A stretch of 64,000 bases of DNA from Brienomyrus brachyistius (Eukaryota; Chordata; Actinopteri; Osteoglossiformes; Mormyridae). Location of the stretch: positions 1 through 64,000 of the forward strand of contig NW_026042675.1 in NCBI RefSeq assembly GCF_023856365.1. The letters are read 5' to 3'. Positions 63,369-64,000 of the stretch are shown here, one piece after another. Each line of letters starts with the position of its first letter. Positions within the stretch are counted from its first letter, which is position 1. Position numbers and translations under genes: made by a program. Below the pieces are notes generated by a model. The model did no database searches and was not told the DNA's origin. It was given only the letters and a program-made list of their open reading frames with translations.

Positions 63369-64000
63369 GTAAGTTTGGCTTTGAAGATCGGTGTATGCTC
63401 CCTGTTTTAGGGTAATAAAGTGGCCGGCGTGTCCTAGCGCCGAGGATGGTGCGGAGGGCACTTCTGCTGGTTCCGAAAAGAAAAGCGCGGCTGGGAAATC
63501 GGTGCCTTTTATCCGAGCGCTCGCCGATTCTGAAACCTGCCCGATTCTTCTTCTCCCAGCTGCCGCAGGATCCCCGAAAACTGACCGCTTTGGTAAATCA
63601 GTGACATTCTTTGCTTGGCATTGTTATAGAGATCGCTAGGCCTGCATCCATCAGTGCCCGGCGTACATAACATGGACATTTCAATGAAACGTTATTGGGG
63701 TGCACTCGATGTGAAAGCCTGCGGTTTTATTTATTTAATTATTTACCATTATACACTTGGATCATAAATTGTGACCCGCGTATTTTCATTCGCAGTAACA
63801 CACTATGCATGGATGTTTGTTGCAAGCGTTATATTTTCAAGATCACGTTTAAAGTTTTATGCAAATAAAAACGACCGCGACCACTTGATTTAAAGTCCGC
63901 ACTTAATAACAGTGTTAGTTACTTGGTTTTTAAATACTACGACGAGTTTTCTATATAATGATATGATTTTGTCTCTTTCCGATGCACAATAGCCTTTCCC
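63369..64000. other. Start of u2af2 intron 1
   Basis: Intron sequence to the window edge. An 82-codon open frame (63391-63639) lies in GC-richer DNA just after the donor and is probably a by-product of CpG-rich promoter-proximal sequence. Confidence 0.6.

Noticed and set aside
63391..63639. 82-codon frame after the u2af2 first exon
   Set aside because: It begins after a consensus splice donor and has no resemblance to the U2AF65 RS domain that should follow.

Overview
This window is nuclear DNA of a ray-finned fish. It holds spliced genes with GT-AG introns whose products match vertebrate CLC-7, RGS11 and U2AF65. It also holds a teleost-type repeat load: L2-, CR1- and Rex1-like LINEs, tRNA-derived SINEs, Tc1/mariner and hAT DNA elements, Ty3/Gypsy pieces and short microsatellites. 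I cannot name the species. There are no bacterial operons, rRNA genes or CRISPR arrays.

Left part (1-40.9 kb). This is almost entirely mobile-element DNA and I found no intact host gene in it. From left to right: an inverted duplication of about 0.76 kb per arm (405-3055); a Gypsy integrase fragment; a three-copy interspersed family (4.07-6.64, 24.1-24.9, 27.3-28.2 kb), one copy split by a hAT-like element that itself carries a SINE; a CR1-like LINE split by a solo LTR; an L2-like LINE split by an LTR-like insertion; and a fragmented hAT-like transposase gene (15.1-20.6 kb). That gene is interrupted by a hAT MITE and by a young LTR element with identical 287-bp LTRs, a 5-bp target duplication and one 620-codon proline-rich ORF. 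Next come an internally deleted Tc1 element, Tc1 and tnp2-like transposase pseudogenes, a tRNA-Leu-like pseudogene, a second Gypsy integrase fragment and a nine-unit AT-rich tandem array (38.36-40.52 kb).

Middle part (40.9-49 kb, plus strand). Fifteen coding exons of clcn7, the lysosomal chloride/proton antiporter, run in frame from the conserved [10 protein letters not shown] region to the stop codon at 47224. The exons for about the first 300 residues are not in the window. Either the 40 kb of repeats is a very large intron, or the assembly has a join or gap near the AT array.

Right part (52.1-64 kb). rgs11, a DEP/GGL/RGS-domain regulator of Gi/o signalling, lies on the minus strand, tail-to-tail with clcn7. 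Seventeen coding exons give a complete 456-residue frame. Its introns hold at least three tRNA-derived SINE types, two long palindromic MITEs and a small hAT MITE. A tRNA-Asp(GTC) gene sits upstream of rgs11, and then the first coding exon of u2af2 starts on the plus strand, with the rest of that gene beyond the window. The three genes have unrelated housekeeping or signalling jobs, and nothing suggests they act in one pathway.
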